A stretch of 64,000 nucleotides of DNA from Hypomesus transpacificus (GCF_021917145.1 NC_061081.1:9386100-9450099); one strand, 5' to 3'. Counted from the stretch's first letter, positions 9,290-21,794 are shown. The notes: generated from the sequence alone by a model not told the origin. Numbers and translations: made by a program.

Positions 9290-12200
9290 TCATAAAGGCT
9301 TGTCAATTACCGTCACTCCTGTGGAGCAGTCAACAAACACACACAAATCAGGTTTTTATAATGCGGATAATACAGAGTTTCAGACCTAGGAAAAGTAGTT
9401 ATTAATGTAATCCATATTGCTTTGGGAGATTTTGGTTAAAGTAGACATGGGCTGTTTCTAGTAACAATGTAATTAGTAAGAACTGACAGTCCACTAGATG
9501 GCAACACCATAGAACAATCTGTGTATTAAAACCCTTCACCCCAACTTCTCTCCTTGTGTGTGTGTGTGTAAGTGTGTACCTGCGTAGCTACGCCCCGTAC
9601 TCATACAGGAAGGCAGTAGTGTCCACTTGTCAGAGCTGGGGTTGTAGAACTCAACTGAGGCCAGGTTACAGCTGCCATCGTCACCTCCAACCACATACAG
9701 CAAGTCGTTAACTGCACACACACCTGGAACACACACACACAACATACATTTATGAGGAGCACGACCTTGGGTGTGTGCGCGCGCACGAGCACGACCTTGT
9801 GTGCGTGTGTACCTGCGTTGCGTCGACACATGTTCATGTCTGCCACCTGTCTCCAGCTTTTGGAAGTGGGGTCATACACCTCGCAGCTCTTCCTGACCAA
9901 CGGGCCGTCATGACCTCCAGCTGCATAGAGGAGCCCCTTCAGCACTCCAACACCTGTCACACACAGTTTTATAGGACACAAATGAAAACAAACACCCCCT
10001 AACTAAGCTAAACACAACAGGTGTTGGAATCTGAATGCACCTTGTTCGTCTCAGACACACACACCTGCTCCGCTGCGTCTCGTGCCCATCTCAGAGGTGT
10101 AGCTCCAGGTGTTGCTGTTAGGGTTGTAGGCCTCTACTGTACTCAGACACTGTCTGGTGGCACCGTCATACCCTCCCACTGCATACAAGATGCCTGGAAC
10201 ACACACCAACACATCCAACTGAGTACGCATCACAGGAAAGGGTATAGCTCAGTGGTAGAGCAGGTTAGGGTATAGCTCAGTGGTAGAGCAGGTTAGGGTA
10301 TAGCTCAGTGGTAGAGCAGGTTAGAGTATAGCTCAGTGGTAGTCAGGTTAGAGTATAGCTCAGTGGTAGAGCAGGTTAGGGTATAGCTCAGTGGTAGAGC
10401 AGGTTAGGGTATAGCTCAGTGGTAGAGCAGGTAAGGTTGAGTTTTGAATTCCCCTTTGTATGTCGCTTTGGATAAAGGTGTCTGCTAAAGGAGCACATTC
10501 TATTGTCATATGTTCCAAATGAACACATTTGCGTGTACACACACAAACACACATAGGTGTTAGCCAGACTCACCGTTGACCACACCCACCCCCACACTGC
10601 TGCGCCTGGTGTTCATGGGTAACACATGGAACCACTCGTTGGTCTTAGCATTATACGTTTCCACAGTGGACAGACCTGTGTAGACACACACACACACACA
10701 CAAATCCATGAATGCACAAAGCAGGATTTTATGATCCTAATCACCAGAGGCATCGTCACTATCATTATAACTTAAACAAACACACACGTGTACCTGTGCT
10801 GCCGTCGAAACCCCCCACTGCATAAAGTAGTCCATTGAGCACAGCGGCTCCTAATGTTGACCGTCTGTCCTGCATGCTGCTGACACATGTCCAGCGCTCC
10901 GTTAGCGGGTCATAGCAGTCCACTGTCCGCACGCGCAGCGAGCCGTTAAAACCGCCTACCGCGTACACACACCCGGCCACAGAAACCACTCCTGCAAACG
11001 GAGAGGCAAGTTAGAAAGATATGCACCTACATGCTCGGAGAGACAGACACGCAAGCACACACACGCACACACACACAGCTTACCTGCTCTGCACCTCCTT
11101 GAGGGGAGCTCTGCTAACTGGAACCATCGCTGCTCCTTAAAGTCAAAACACTCCACGCTCCGGATGGCCTTGGGAGCCTGGCCCCCCACCACCACCATCA
11201 CCTACAACACAACCATAAGACAACACAAACACAACACAAACACAACTGAAACACACACAGTTTAACCATAATCCCAATATAACCACAGCACAACCCTTAG
11301 CACAGGGGTGGCCAACCCTGGTCCTCGAGGGGCGCTGTCCTCCATTCATTTGAATCAGGTGTGCTGGAGCAGAGAAACATCTAAAACATGCAGGACAGCG
11401 CCCCTCGAGGACCAGGGTTGGCCACCCCTGCCTTAGCAGATGCCGAAGCAGTGAGGGCATTACCTTGGGGCAGCAGGCAGGTGTCCTCATGCGTGTGCGG
11501 GCAGTCTTCATCAGGGCCCGCTGGTCGGCCGGGAGCAGGTGGTACTTCATGGCCTCGATCAGGAAGTCTTTACAAGCACTGCTGTTCTTCACAAGAGCCT
11601 CCTCCTCCACGCGCTGCAACCACCAATCACAGATGCATGTGCGGCTGGATCAGGAAACACTGTCAACAGCTAAAGGATTAGAACTTTGACATTTTAATTG
11701 CTGATGAGGGTTAGCCGGTTGCCTCTGAAGTGGATATGTTGGCACACACACACACCTGCACCAGGTATTCCCTGGAGAGTAGGGGGAGACGAACGTGTTC
11801 CATGAGGTGGGCCAGGTGCTCCTGACGAACATCTTTATCATGGTTTACCCAGGCTATGACCGCCTCAAACACCTACGCTCACACACACAAAATAAAGTGT
11901 CTTTTTACGTGTCTCTGATTATAATCAACTTGATTGCAACCCTATTTGTGTATGTACATATATACCTTCTCCTCTGAGGGGATGGTGAGTTTGTCACTAG
12001 CAATGACGCTGGAAACCTGCTCCATGCCCAGGTTTAGGAACTCCTCGCTCCCGACCACATCAGCAAAATGTTGCTCTGTGGACAGACAACAGACAGACAG
12101 ATGTTGAGCTTCTGGGGAGGATTACTGTGGACACCAACAAAAACACCAATTAAACGACACACACACGCCTTCTGACCTGGACAAATTCCCACACACATAC

Positions 12201-14318
12201 ACAGAGAGCTCTGACATACACAAAGCTCAGACACACACACCTACACATTCCCTCTGACCAAGATATGTTTGCTATTTAGAACAGAACAACCCCCCCCCCC
12301 ACACACACACACATTAGATGCTTTGAAGCAGAAATGAGGGAAATCAAAGGTTTCTCCGAAATTGTTCATACGTTACTTGTAACACCGTCTACACTTTGTA
12401 CACACACACGCCCTCTGACCAGAGTGAGTTTCCAGTTTAGAACAGAACCCCCCCCAGCTCCCACACACCCACGCAAACACTCTCTGACCTCTATATGTTT
12501 TCTAGTTCAGTAAAGACACACACACACCGACCTGCATAAGTGTTGGCCTGGGTGAGCAGCTGGCAGCAGGCGTGCAGATCTGCAAAGGCCCTGATGCCCA
12601 GGCAGTTGGACGGGTGGAGCTGGGAGCTGAGGAACTCACAGCACGCCCTCCTGACCTCCGTCAGCTGGAGCAGACCTGCCGCCGGCAGCAGTGCCTGAGA
12701 ACGCAACAACAGGACGGTGTAGATATCACATGTTTGGATATGTACGTTAGAAGCAGCCAGGGTGTATGTACATATGTGTGCGTGTTCATCGTTATATGTA
12801 TGTAGATAGTATAAATACTTTATGCATTTGTTTATTTCATTACTGATGCTCCATGTTTGTTTCTGTCTCAACAAGCCGTAGGTATATAATGTAGTACAAT
12901 CTGTACTCACAAACAAACCTTGTTTGCTGCGAGCTTAAGTACAATATGATTGTTAAAATTGACATATGCACACATATAGTTAGATCCAATCTATCCATAC
13001 ATTAACACAGGTGGTGAGTAGACGTGGGCAATGAGTAAACTCTGTTTACTTTGTCTGCCTGTGTGCTGTCTATGTTTACCTGTACATTGTCTTCTGTGAC
13101 TTGTATCTCGGCTGTGTAAATGTAGTCTACCAGCAGTCCAAGAGTCCAACCATCCACCTCTTTTATACGCACACGCTTAGCCCTGCTTTCTGCCATCTCG
13201 CCTACACAAGCACACAAGCCACATGCAACACACACACACACACTTTGATTGGCATAAACGTGTATAATACAGGATATAATGTGCTTATGTCATTGATTGC
13301 TGAGAAACACACCCACACCTGTGAACATGGCATGGAAGTAGGGGCTTCCAGCAGCCAACACCACTCTGTGAGCAGCAAGCTCCACGTCCTCAGCTACTAT
13401 GGTCACGTCACACAGAAGGCTCTGACTAAAAGAGAGAGAAAGGGAGGAATAGATAGAAGGTTGAGTTGTATAAAGAAATGAGGTGAGAGCAAAAGATACA
13501 TTGAGTTTATTAAACTAATAAACCTAAATCATCCTATGCTGGTCCTACTCATGATCTAAACAGGTAACCTTGGATTGTGTTACACATGAAAACATAATGT
13601 AAGAAAAACAAGGAGTTGTTCAGACACAGTTGGAACCCTTTATCTAAATGATTGAGATGCTTAGCATTGTGCCCTTCAGTGTGTTTATTAAAGCAGGGAT
13701 ATAACTTGACTGATGGGAGTTGAATGTGTCACAAGTGTGTGTGTGTGTGTGTTACCTGCGTAGCTCGTTCATAACCCTAAAGGCCTTCTTCATGTGCCGA
13801 GGGTTGAGAGTGACTGATCCCTGCTTCTCTCCCCCATCCTCTTTACCATCCAGGACTGTGTGTGTGCACAGCTTGGTACATCTAAGACACACACACACAT
13901 ACGTTGTCTTTTATAGCTGGGCCAATCGTTCTGAAGAGTTTATTACTCAGTCCTCTAAATTATAAGAATATTAATAAGAGCACAACAGCACCATACCCTA
14001 TGAATATTTCACACCATTACACACACACACGCGTGAAGACGCCCCGGCACCCATGCACGAGATGTCACAACATAACTTCCCTAACATTTCTCACGTAGCC
14101 TACTGTAAATGTAACCCTCAAACACCCCCGATGTTACTTGTGTAACATAACAAAGAAGGGATATTCCTTTGACAAAACACGCTGAACAGGAAGTGGGTTT
14201 GTTATTGGCATCCCCGGCGCTCTATCAATGCGGCATCATCATTCACAATGTTATTGTCAGCTGCTGTTACTGACCTGCCCAACACATTCACACAAACTTA
14301 CAGCGGATGAATGTCCAT
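9290..14318 (-). CDS. klhl2: Kelch-like protein 2 (Mayven), complete CDS
   Basis: Substrate adaptor of the cullin-3 ubiquitin ligase; mammalian KLHL2 also binds actin and targets WNK kinases. Fifteen exons: 14302-14318, 13756-13881, 13319-13425, 13080-13201, 12532-12694, 11966-12075, 11756-11872, 11464-11613, 11084-11201, 10794-10991, 10574-10675, 10065-10193, 9813-9953, 9580-9723, 9290-9318. They join in phase to 590 aa (human 593). BTB spans about residues 50-155 ([20 protein letters not shown]), BACK about 160-260 ([17 protein letters not shown]), then six Kelch blades (about 305-588) with repeated GG and RRSGAG/RRNAG motifs, e.g. [13 protein letters not shown]. The first exon contributes only MDIHP plus 2 nt before a GTAAGT donor. 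Intron 8 holds a MITE and intron 11 an expanded SINE, both intact around the exons. KLHL3 is the closest alternative, but synteny with MSMO1/CPE favours KLHL2. Confidence 0.95.
10240..10490 (+). mobile_element. tRNA-derived SINE with the A-box segment amplified sevenfold
   Basis: Seven contiguous units of 28 bp (one of 27), each containing the Pol III A box TAGCTCAGTGG followed by TAGAGCAGGTTA. The unit starts are 10240, 10268, 10296, 10324, 10351, 10379 and 10407. After the last unit come one B-box-like stretch (GTTTTGAATTCC, 10441-10452) and the L2-type SINE tail TCGCTTTGGATAAAGGTGTC (from 10462). The order head - B box - tail is that of a tRNA-SINE, so the array is an internal expansion of its 5' head. 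It lies antisense in KLHL2 intron 11. Confidence 0.85.
11303..11430. mobile_element. Palindromic hAT-like MITE with 8-bp target duplication
   Basis: A 128-bp element that is nearly a complete inverted repeat. The left arm (CAGGGGTGGCCAACCCTGGT, continuing CCTCGAGGGGCGCTGTCCT) is matched by its reverse complement at the right end, around a loop of roughly 50 bp. The 8-bp sequence CCTTAGCA flanks it exactly on both sides (11295-11302 and 11431-11438). CAGGG ends and 8-bp duplications are hAT hallmarks. It carries no coding capacity and sits about 35 bp from the KLHL2 exon at 11464-11613. Confidence 0.88.
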
Positions 14319-14599
14319 GTTGTCGTGGCTTTTCAGTGACTGAAAACTGGGGCCAGTGGTGTACACCATTCCATATCAAAGCGGATTTCTTGATTACACG
14401 AACAAATCCCGACAACGATTTTTTAAGGCAATGCAGCGCACACGCACAACAGCCGTCTTCAGAGCGGTGTCTCATACGGCTAGATTCGCTGCGGTGACAC
14501 ACCAACACACGTTACGTTACAATTCCGCTGGTTGTGTTTTCACGTCGGTTGAAGCAGGCAAACCACAGAGTCACCGCTAACAAGCTACTCTGATCCCAG

Positions 14600-15040
14600 G
14601 TGTGAAAAAGGACGGTGGCTTTAAAGGGGTTACCTGTTATTTTTCCTGTCGCTGATTAAAATGCACAAACAAGGATATGTCGGCAAAGACATTTCTCAAA
14701 TCAACCAAGGGCCTTGGCAAGAAAGGCACTGTCTCCCTCTAGCTGTGGAAGACTGCTGCAGCATTGGAATCGACACGACGATCAGCCGGTTTTCATCCCA
14801 TTGTGCATTTCAACAACTGTAATAACTCAAATACAGTTGTTTTCCCTACTGTTGATTTAATTAATTGAATACAATTATAAAGTAATTCAATTAAAATAAA
14901 TGCTGCAATATCAAGCAATACAGTACTAGCATCTATATTAACAAGGAATGTTGGGAAGATTGTATTTCTTTGAGAAAGTATTGCTATGTTACTTGTCGTA
15001 GCCTGACACAAAACAAAGACACAATATACAAATGGCACAT
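14600..15040. other. Intergenic gap between KLHL2 promoter side and MED28 3' end
   Basis: AT-rich and without any gene. The KLHL2 coding start is at 14318, with its 5' UTR and promoter presumably to its right. The MED28 transcript probably ends near 15.03 kb. Nothing else was recognised. Confidence 0.55.
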
Positions 15041-15042
15041 CA

Positions 15043-15048
15043 TTTATT
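15043..15048 (-). terminator. Candidate MED28 polyadenylation signal
   Basis: AATAAA on the minus strand about 210 nt beyond the MED28 stop codon. The call rests on motif and position only. Confidence 0.5.
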
Positions 15049-15259
15049 CTCAGTACAAAAAGAAATGTAGGCCTATAATTATCCCACTGGAAATATATAC
15101 ACAACTCAAAGGGAAACAGTTAAGAATGTACATAATAATATTAACTATTGAGTAAATTTGCACTGTGTTCAGATCTGAACTTAAGATCCTGAGTTTCACT
15201 ACTGTGGAGAAGGTTCAAGCTGATGGTGTCCACGCTGTCCAGATGAATGTGTGTGTGTG

Positions 15260-16463
15260 TTAGTTGGGCTTCATGGGAGCTGGAGGGAGGCTGGCAGAGG
15301 CCTGCTCCAGAAAGGCTAGTGGGCCTGGGGGAGGCAAGTCGGTGGGTTTGCGGTGCTGAACGCTCACATCCTCCAGCACCTGCTGCCAGTGGTGCAGCTT
15401 GGATAGGTGTTTCTGAACCAACAGCTCCTTCCTCTGCAGCTCGTTCCGCAACTCAGATACATCCTATTGGGGGAGAGGAAGAGAAAGATAGTCTTGTTTT
15501 AAGACACTGTAGTAGTACAGCAAAGTGTAAAGTATTAAAGAGTATGATGCTGTAAATATATTGTTAGACAGCATCCTTGGTTTACCTCTTTGACAACCTG
15601 TTCAGGCCTCTGGACAGACAACTGTAGTCTTTTCTGAAGGAAGAAACATTCTGTCTGCCTGGCAACGTCCAGAAACTTCTGGATACATTGGTCAACCCCT
15701 ATGGAAACATCACACTTGCATTACCGTAGGTGACATAAAGCCTCCGCGGCTCAAAGCCAAGTGCTGTGAACTTACCCGTTCTTATCTCCTCCTGGTCGGT
15801 CCCGTTAACGTAGTCTTGACTGACGAGGGAAGCAAAGCAAGCCTGCAAATAAAATAGTATTTGTAAATTCCTTTTTACAAACATTGTATAAGGGCAAAAA
15901 TGGGCAACCTGTGACATCTGTCAAATGCATTAGAACTGAGCTGTATACCTTTCCATACTGTATCTACTTATACAAGTGTGATTGAGGATGAAATTATTAC
16001 AGCATATTTCCAAACACGATAACAACGGCACATTGAACACTGCATTAATGCTATTAGAGTAGCTCCTGCTAGCTAACCTATATCAGCTACATCTCATTTG
16101 TTCATCTTGTGATAAGCGACCTACTGTAGCCGGGATCAACTTCGCTAGAATTACATAGCAAGAGAGCAACAAACGAGCTACAGCAACTAGCCTAATCTAG
16201 TTGCTAAGCTAATGTGTTGATGTTCGCGACTACAGTACCGTAGTAGTTGTTAGCCTTGCTAACACTAGCATCCACCCCCTTGATTTAGGTTACTGTACCT
16301 CGAAAGATGCCTCTAAATCATCCACCAAAGTGTTATTTCCCTGAAGTCGTCCTCCTGGTGGACCGGACAGTAAACCCGGTTGTCCCGGCCCCCCAGTACC
16401 TCCGACTGGGTGAGGACCAGTCGGTTGTTGGCCGGGAAACATTCCACCCATGGAAGAAGCCAT
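15260..16463 (-). CDS. med28: Mediator complex subunit 28, complete CDS
   Basis: Head-module subunit of Mediator, the coactivator that bridges transcription factors and RNA polymerase II. Four exons: 16299-16463, 15776-15842, 15586-15698, 15260-15463, in phase to 182 aa (human 178). The N-terminus is the family's Gly/Pro-rich tail ([18 protein letters not shown]), followed by the conserved core [60 protein letters not shown] and a coiled-coil C-terminal part ([20 protein letters not shown]). All junctions match mammalian exon borders. The upstream ATG is the only one in frame before the conserved core. LAP3 ends only about 150 bp upstream of the start codon, on the same strand. Confidence 0.96.
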
Positions 16464-16614
16464 CTTTGAATTTACTTTATACAGAACACGCATGCGCAGT
16501 GGATGATGATAGTTCACAGAAAACACACTATGCACATTCATTAGTTTATATCCAAACAAAAATTGTGATATAATTAAATGTATTAACATACAATTCAAGT
16601 GAAACTACACCACG

Positions 16615-16620
16615 TTTAAT
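16615..16620 (-). terminator. Candidate LAP3 polyadenylation signal (ATTAAA)
   Basis: ATTAAA on the minus strand, about 265 nt after the LAP3 stop and about 150 bp before the MED28 ATG. If used, LAP3 termination and MED28 initiation occupy nearly the same DNA. Confidence 0.4.
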
Positions 16621-16882
16621 GTAACATGGTACAGTTCAATTTAAACAAAAAGTATTGTACAACCAGCTTTGCTCAGGTGTTTGGAACAGTGTTCTGCTCA
16701 AACACATTTTCTGTAATGTTGAAAAAGTTGTGATAAAGGGCCTGCACAGATCGACTCAGTTGTATTTTAATCAAATATACAATACAAAGTGTTCTTCTCT
16801 ACAGTTAACACAAATCTCAAAATATTTGAGAGCTACTTATGCTTTGAATCATTGTTTACATGCACCTCTCTCAATGTGTGTG

Positions 16883-19800
16883 TCATGATTGGTTAGCCAG
16901 CCTGGCAGCAAATTCCACCAATGTCCGAGTGGGCCGTCCTGACATTCCTTTCCTCAGGTAGGGAACCTCGTCCTTATTGCTCATCACCCCAGCAATGTCC
17001 AGATGCGCCCAATGAGGCGACGTCACAAATTCTCTCAGAAACGCAGCCGCTGTGCAGGCTCCACCAGACCTAGACACACACACACACATGACAAAGGTTC
17101 AACCAATACTCACACATAGGCACTTAACAAACACTTGGAGTTCTACAAACATGAGCTGCCATGAGCTTACCGACTGTACTTCCCAACGTTGTTGAGGTCA
17201 GCCAGCTGGCTGTCAGTCACCTGTCGGGTGTAGTGTTGGAACAGGGGCATCCTCCATACTCTGTCTCCTGTCATCACACTGGCCTGGAAACAGACATCAC
17301 CACACACATCAACAGAGTGGGCTTGTTACTCAACATTGACTGAGATTAGCGTCAGATGTCAGCCCTTAAATGTGTGTGTGTGTGTACCTTGTGGAGTTCA
17401 TTCCAGAGCCAATCGGAGTTTGTAAACACCCCTGTTGCTGCTGAACCCAAAGCAACATCCATTGCCCCTGACAGAGGAAGAGAAACAAATGTATAGCTCA
17501 GTATTGTTTGATTTTACAAACATGTCTATTAGATCAGCTTTTAACCTTTTATGTCAATTAGCTTAACATCATCAAACCTTTATAAATACACTTATGAACT
17601 TAGCATCATCAGCCTATGCAAGCCTACCAGTTAGTGTGGCAGCGTTGACGATTGCCCGTGGGTTGAAGCTGTGAGCGTAACAGAGTGCGTCAGCCAGAAT
17701 CAATCTGCCCTCAGCATCGGTGTTGTCCACTTGAATTGTCTTTCCATTCTTGGCCCTGACCACATCACCTGGCTTGTTGGCCTTCCCACTGGGCATGTTC
17801 TCACAAAGAGGGGCCAGGCCTAATGAAGAGAGAGAGGGGCGAAGGGAGGAAGGCATAGAGGAGGAAAAGAAAGAAGAGGGAGGCACACCAGAGTGAAAGA
17901 CAAAAGAGAATAGAGGGGAAAGAGTGAAGGCAGAAGACGAAAGTTTGGTGTGTGATGTTATTGACGTTTACTACGCACACACTCTTGTGAGTAACAGAAA
18001 TCCAAAACAACACATTCCATCTGTAACGACCACCCAGTTCATCAGCAAGCAGCCTCACCAATGATGTTGATGGGCAGCTTGAGAGCCGCTGCTGTGACGA
18101 TGGACGCACACACAGTAGCAGCACCTCCCATATCGGCTCTCATGGCATCCATACCAGAAGAGGGCTTGAGAGAAATACCACCACTATGGAGATAAACAGA
18201 AAGAAAGAGGGGTGGGGGTGTAGATAAAAGACAATTGGCAAGAGAGAAAGGACGAAAGGCAGAAAGAGAGAGGGGGAGAGTCCGTAACAGGGAGAGAAGG
18301 ACATCCATGGCCATATCCTTGATGAGGTAAGTGTCTACGCTGCAATGGAAGTGTGCTTGTTTACCTGTCGAATGTGATCCCCTTGCCAACCAGCAGCAGT
18401 GGGGTGTGTGTGTGGTCAGGGCAGCCGTTATAGTGCAGCTCCAAGAAGACAGGGGGCTCCTCCGAGCCTTTGGACACACTCAGGAATGCCCCCATGTTCT
18501 GCTCTTCTATCCAGCCCTGAGGCCTGAACACATACACACACAGAAAAAATATGCAATTTGTTAAAGTAGCTGAAAAGTCTGTGTCAATGCAGTATACACA
18601 CACAAATATTTCACCTACAAAGCTTTGCTAAATGACAACAAATCCTTTAATTACAGTAGCTAAAAAAGGTGGTGTTCATTTAGTATACATTCACACACAG
18701 TCCTACCTCTTGTGGACAGTGACTCTGTCAGCGTAGGGTGACAGTTTCTGCTCGATGGTTTCTGCGAACACGGTAGGGGTGATGTAATTAGCTGGAGCCT
18801 CCATGAGTAGACGGGCCAGATTCTGGCCTTCACCATATAGGATTCCCTTCTCCCACCCTGCCACGTCTGCACTGGGAGGAACACACATGTTAGTGTGCAA
18901 GTGTGTGACAGTGTAATTGTCTAAATGCCATTGAGCTAAACATGTGCATGCATCAATATATATGTGTGTGTCAGACTGCGTGTCAACCAAACTCAGCTCT
19001 GATGGTTTACTGAGCGTGTCTACCTCCTGTGTGGTTGCGTGGTGACTCTAGGTTTCTTCTTGGTCTTGAGGTCATCATACTGGAACAGTCCAAGCACAGC
19101 ACCCTCTGCAGCCGACTGGGCATCACCACACCCATCCACCTCCACATGGCTCACCTCATGGTCCTGGAGCAGCCTGCAACCCGCTGCCATCACCCACATC
19201 AATCAAATAAACCAAAAGCAATTCATGTGGACACACACCTATGAAAACATTTCCAAAATATACCCATGCCCACCAAAATATGTATGTGTACACACACAGA
19301 AACATGGCTGTGTCAGCTGTAGACCAGTGAAGCATGAGAAGGTGTGTCTCACCTGACACTGCAGCTCTGATGTTCTCTTTGCATGTGTCCCAGTATTCCG
19401 TTCCGCACACACCTTCGTTGTTCTTACCCAAACCCACCACCGCTACACATGGGAAATCCTGCAGTGGTCGCACACAGCCACACAATAAATAACACAGCAA
19501 TACATTTGCTGGCTGTCGGATCTGGATATCTGTCTTATCTCATGGTTACCTCATGGACACCATAGAATATCCTGTTTTTTCCCTTTGTTAGTGGTGGGCC
19601 AGATCTGCATAGATACATGAAAACAGCTTACGTCAACCAAACAATGGGGATACATGTATATGGAATATTTATGTAGTTTTAGGATGTGTATCCAAACATA
19701 GGTATGTTAGTGGCTCACATTTTCAGCAGCTCGGTGAGTTTGCCAGACAGGGCACGGTCAAAGGCTGCAGTTGCCTCTGTCAGCTGGAAGGTGCTACCCT

Positions 19801-20184
19801 CTTTTCCTTCATTATACACGCCCAATACCAAACCCTATCAAGGAAAACATATAGCACGGGTTAGGATGAACTTGTTTGAGGACAGCGGATTTGTGTCACT
19901 TCACTTGTCTTTCACTGTCAGTAATGAACAGAAATATTTGCATTTACAACGGAATCTCTACTTTCTCTCACACACAGACATCGCGACACAAACCTTTGCT
20001 GGCCTTTGAAAGAAGGCAACCATTAAGTCAGTCAACCTTAGCTAGCCCGTAGCCTACGTATCCACCTAGCTGAAAGCATTTTGAAACTTACTTTTCTGGC
20101 ATTCCAGTTGTTTTGTGACCCAGAGAAATACCGGCAATGCTGCCTCTGAACCGCCAACAAAACCCCTCTTCTTAACGAAAGCAT
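16883..20184 (-). CDS. lap3: Cytosol (leucine) aminopeptidase 3, complete CDS
   Basis: Hexameric M17 metallo-aminopeptidase that removes N-terminal residues from peptides in the cytosol. Twelve exons: 20092-20184, 19719-19834, 19550-19604, 19353-19458, 19024-19183, 18707-18871, 18365-18523, 18059-18183, 17628-17819, 17388-17467, 17171-17283, 16883-17069. They join in phase to 516 aa (human 519). The two-metal site is intact: K279 and D284 ([11 protein letters not shown]), D302 (RADMGGA), D361 and E363 with catalytic R365 in the signature NTDAEGRL. The C-terminus [20 protein letters not shown] is near-identical to mammals. The first exon encodes a short Arg-rich leader ([20 protein letters not shown]) that could act as a mitochondrial presequence, as suggested for the long mammalian form; this is inference. 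Confidence 0.96.
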
Positions 20185-20688
20185 TTTTATTTGATGATGA
20201 ACTGTCTTCTGGGATGTTTTAACGTAAATTACATGTGTGGAAGGTTGCCCTCGAATTGTCGCATGCTACACGTCAGTGGCAGTCGACGACATTACAATTT
20301 CAGTCTGTCGCCATCTGCCGACGACAATGACACAGTTCTTCAGTTGAGTTTGTCAGAAACATGCTTTTGTATTAAAATTGGAAAAATAATGTATACTGAA
20401 ATTCTGCAGGTAGATGTCGTGTGTGAAATGTACTGCAGTTGGGATGCAAATGGGCTATTTCAGGATGAGATCTCCCGTTCAGTCTGAGTCATTTCAACAA
20501 ATATGGTCCACTGTATCAAGTCCGGAAGACACCATGCTACTCAAATCAGTCCCACAGTTAATCAGACCAGTTAATCAATTCCTGGAACGTAAGGACACAA
20601 CAATGCTATAATAACAGCATTCCTGTGTGAGCCCTGTACTGTACATGCTTAAGTGTGTGTGTCTGTTTGAATCCCTGACAGGAAATAG

Positions 20689-21794
20689 TCAGTAGAGGAG
20701 GTCGAGGGCAGTGATGGTGGGCTCCTCTGGTTTCTTGTTCTGTCGTTTGGGCAGCTTGATCTTGCTCATGGCAACCACACCACAGATGGCAGCGTGCGTG
20801 CCGATGCTTCCAACGCCCAGCCAGAAGGACCAATCCAGGCCCTCGTCTAGGACAGCGAAGGTGAAGAGAGATTCCTTGTAGTTGGCCACACGATCTGTCA
20901 GACTGTAGCACCTCATGGAGGCCAGGAAGCACAGCACGGCTAATGCTGCAAACAAGGCTGGAGGAGGAAGGGAGGTAGAGGGGGAGGAAAGTGTGTGTGG
21001 TGGGATAGTCAAAAAGAGAGAGAAAGAGAGAGAGGAGGAGAGTAAAGGGAGAGGGGGGCAGAGAAAGGAAGCAGGAGGAGAGAGTGGGGAGTGAGGTACA
21101 TGATGCGGGGTGGAGAGGGTGGAAAGCTTAGTTTCTGCAAGTGTTTCTGCATGTGTTTACACTTGTGCTTGGGTGTGAATCATACCAGAAATGCAGTTCC
21201 AGAGGTAGAGGCCCCGGGGCCCTTTGATGCTCTGGTAAGGAACCTTCCGGGCGTTGTAAATGCAGAAGGACAGACTGACCAGGGCGAAACCAACAGCAAC
21301 CAGCAAAAACAAAATCACCATCACATGAAGACCACCGTTTAAAGTCCGCACCAAGTTAGGGAAAACTGTAAGATAAAACAGATTTATATTAATACAGGTT
21401 GAACTCTCTGACGTCTGTTGATGTATTGACCTCAATACAATCATATGATCTGGTTATCGTCATCTGACGGATGTAACGCATGCACATACATACACACACA
21501 CACACACACAAATGCCCATAGGGCCATAGGCCTACACTTACTGTAAATTTTGGAACGACGACTCCCGAGGCCACACCTATAGGTCTTCCCGCCCTGGAAG
21601 AGCCCGTAATAGATGTCTCCGGTGAACTGCGTAAGCTCAGGATTAGATGCATTTACAAGGTCTACGCCAGTCTTACACAAAATCCGTCCGGTAACCCACC
21701 GTTCCGATGCGAGCGCTACCACCAGCAAAGTAACGGAAGCGATGCAGAGCACTGAGGCTACCGAAAACGTAATCCGCTTCCACAGCGCAGGCAT
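20689..21794 (-). CDS. clrn2: Clarin 2, complete CDS
   Basis: Small four-helix membrane protein of the clarin family, needed in mammals and fish for hair-bundle maintenance and hearing. Three exons: 21542-21794, 21186-21365, 20689-20957, in phase to 233 aa (human 232). Residues [31 protein letters not shown] and the C-terminus ALDLLY align with human CLRN2. Predicted membrane helices: about residues 10-30, in [20 protein letters not shown], in the exon-3 start ([14 protein letters not shown]) and in [20 protein letters not shown]. There is an N-glycosylation sequon at N48 (NAS) in the first extracellular loop. It ends about 500 bp upstream of the LAP3 start and is divergent to TAPT1. Confidence 0.93.

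Noticed and set aside
10240-10434. A cluster of tRNA genes
   Set aside because: Only the first 28 bp of a tRNA-like head is repeated; no anticodon arm or acceptor-stem closure follows each unit. The single B box and L2-type tail identify a SINE.
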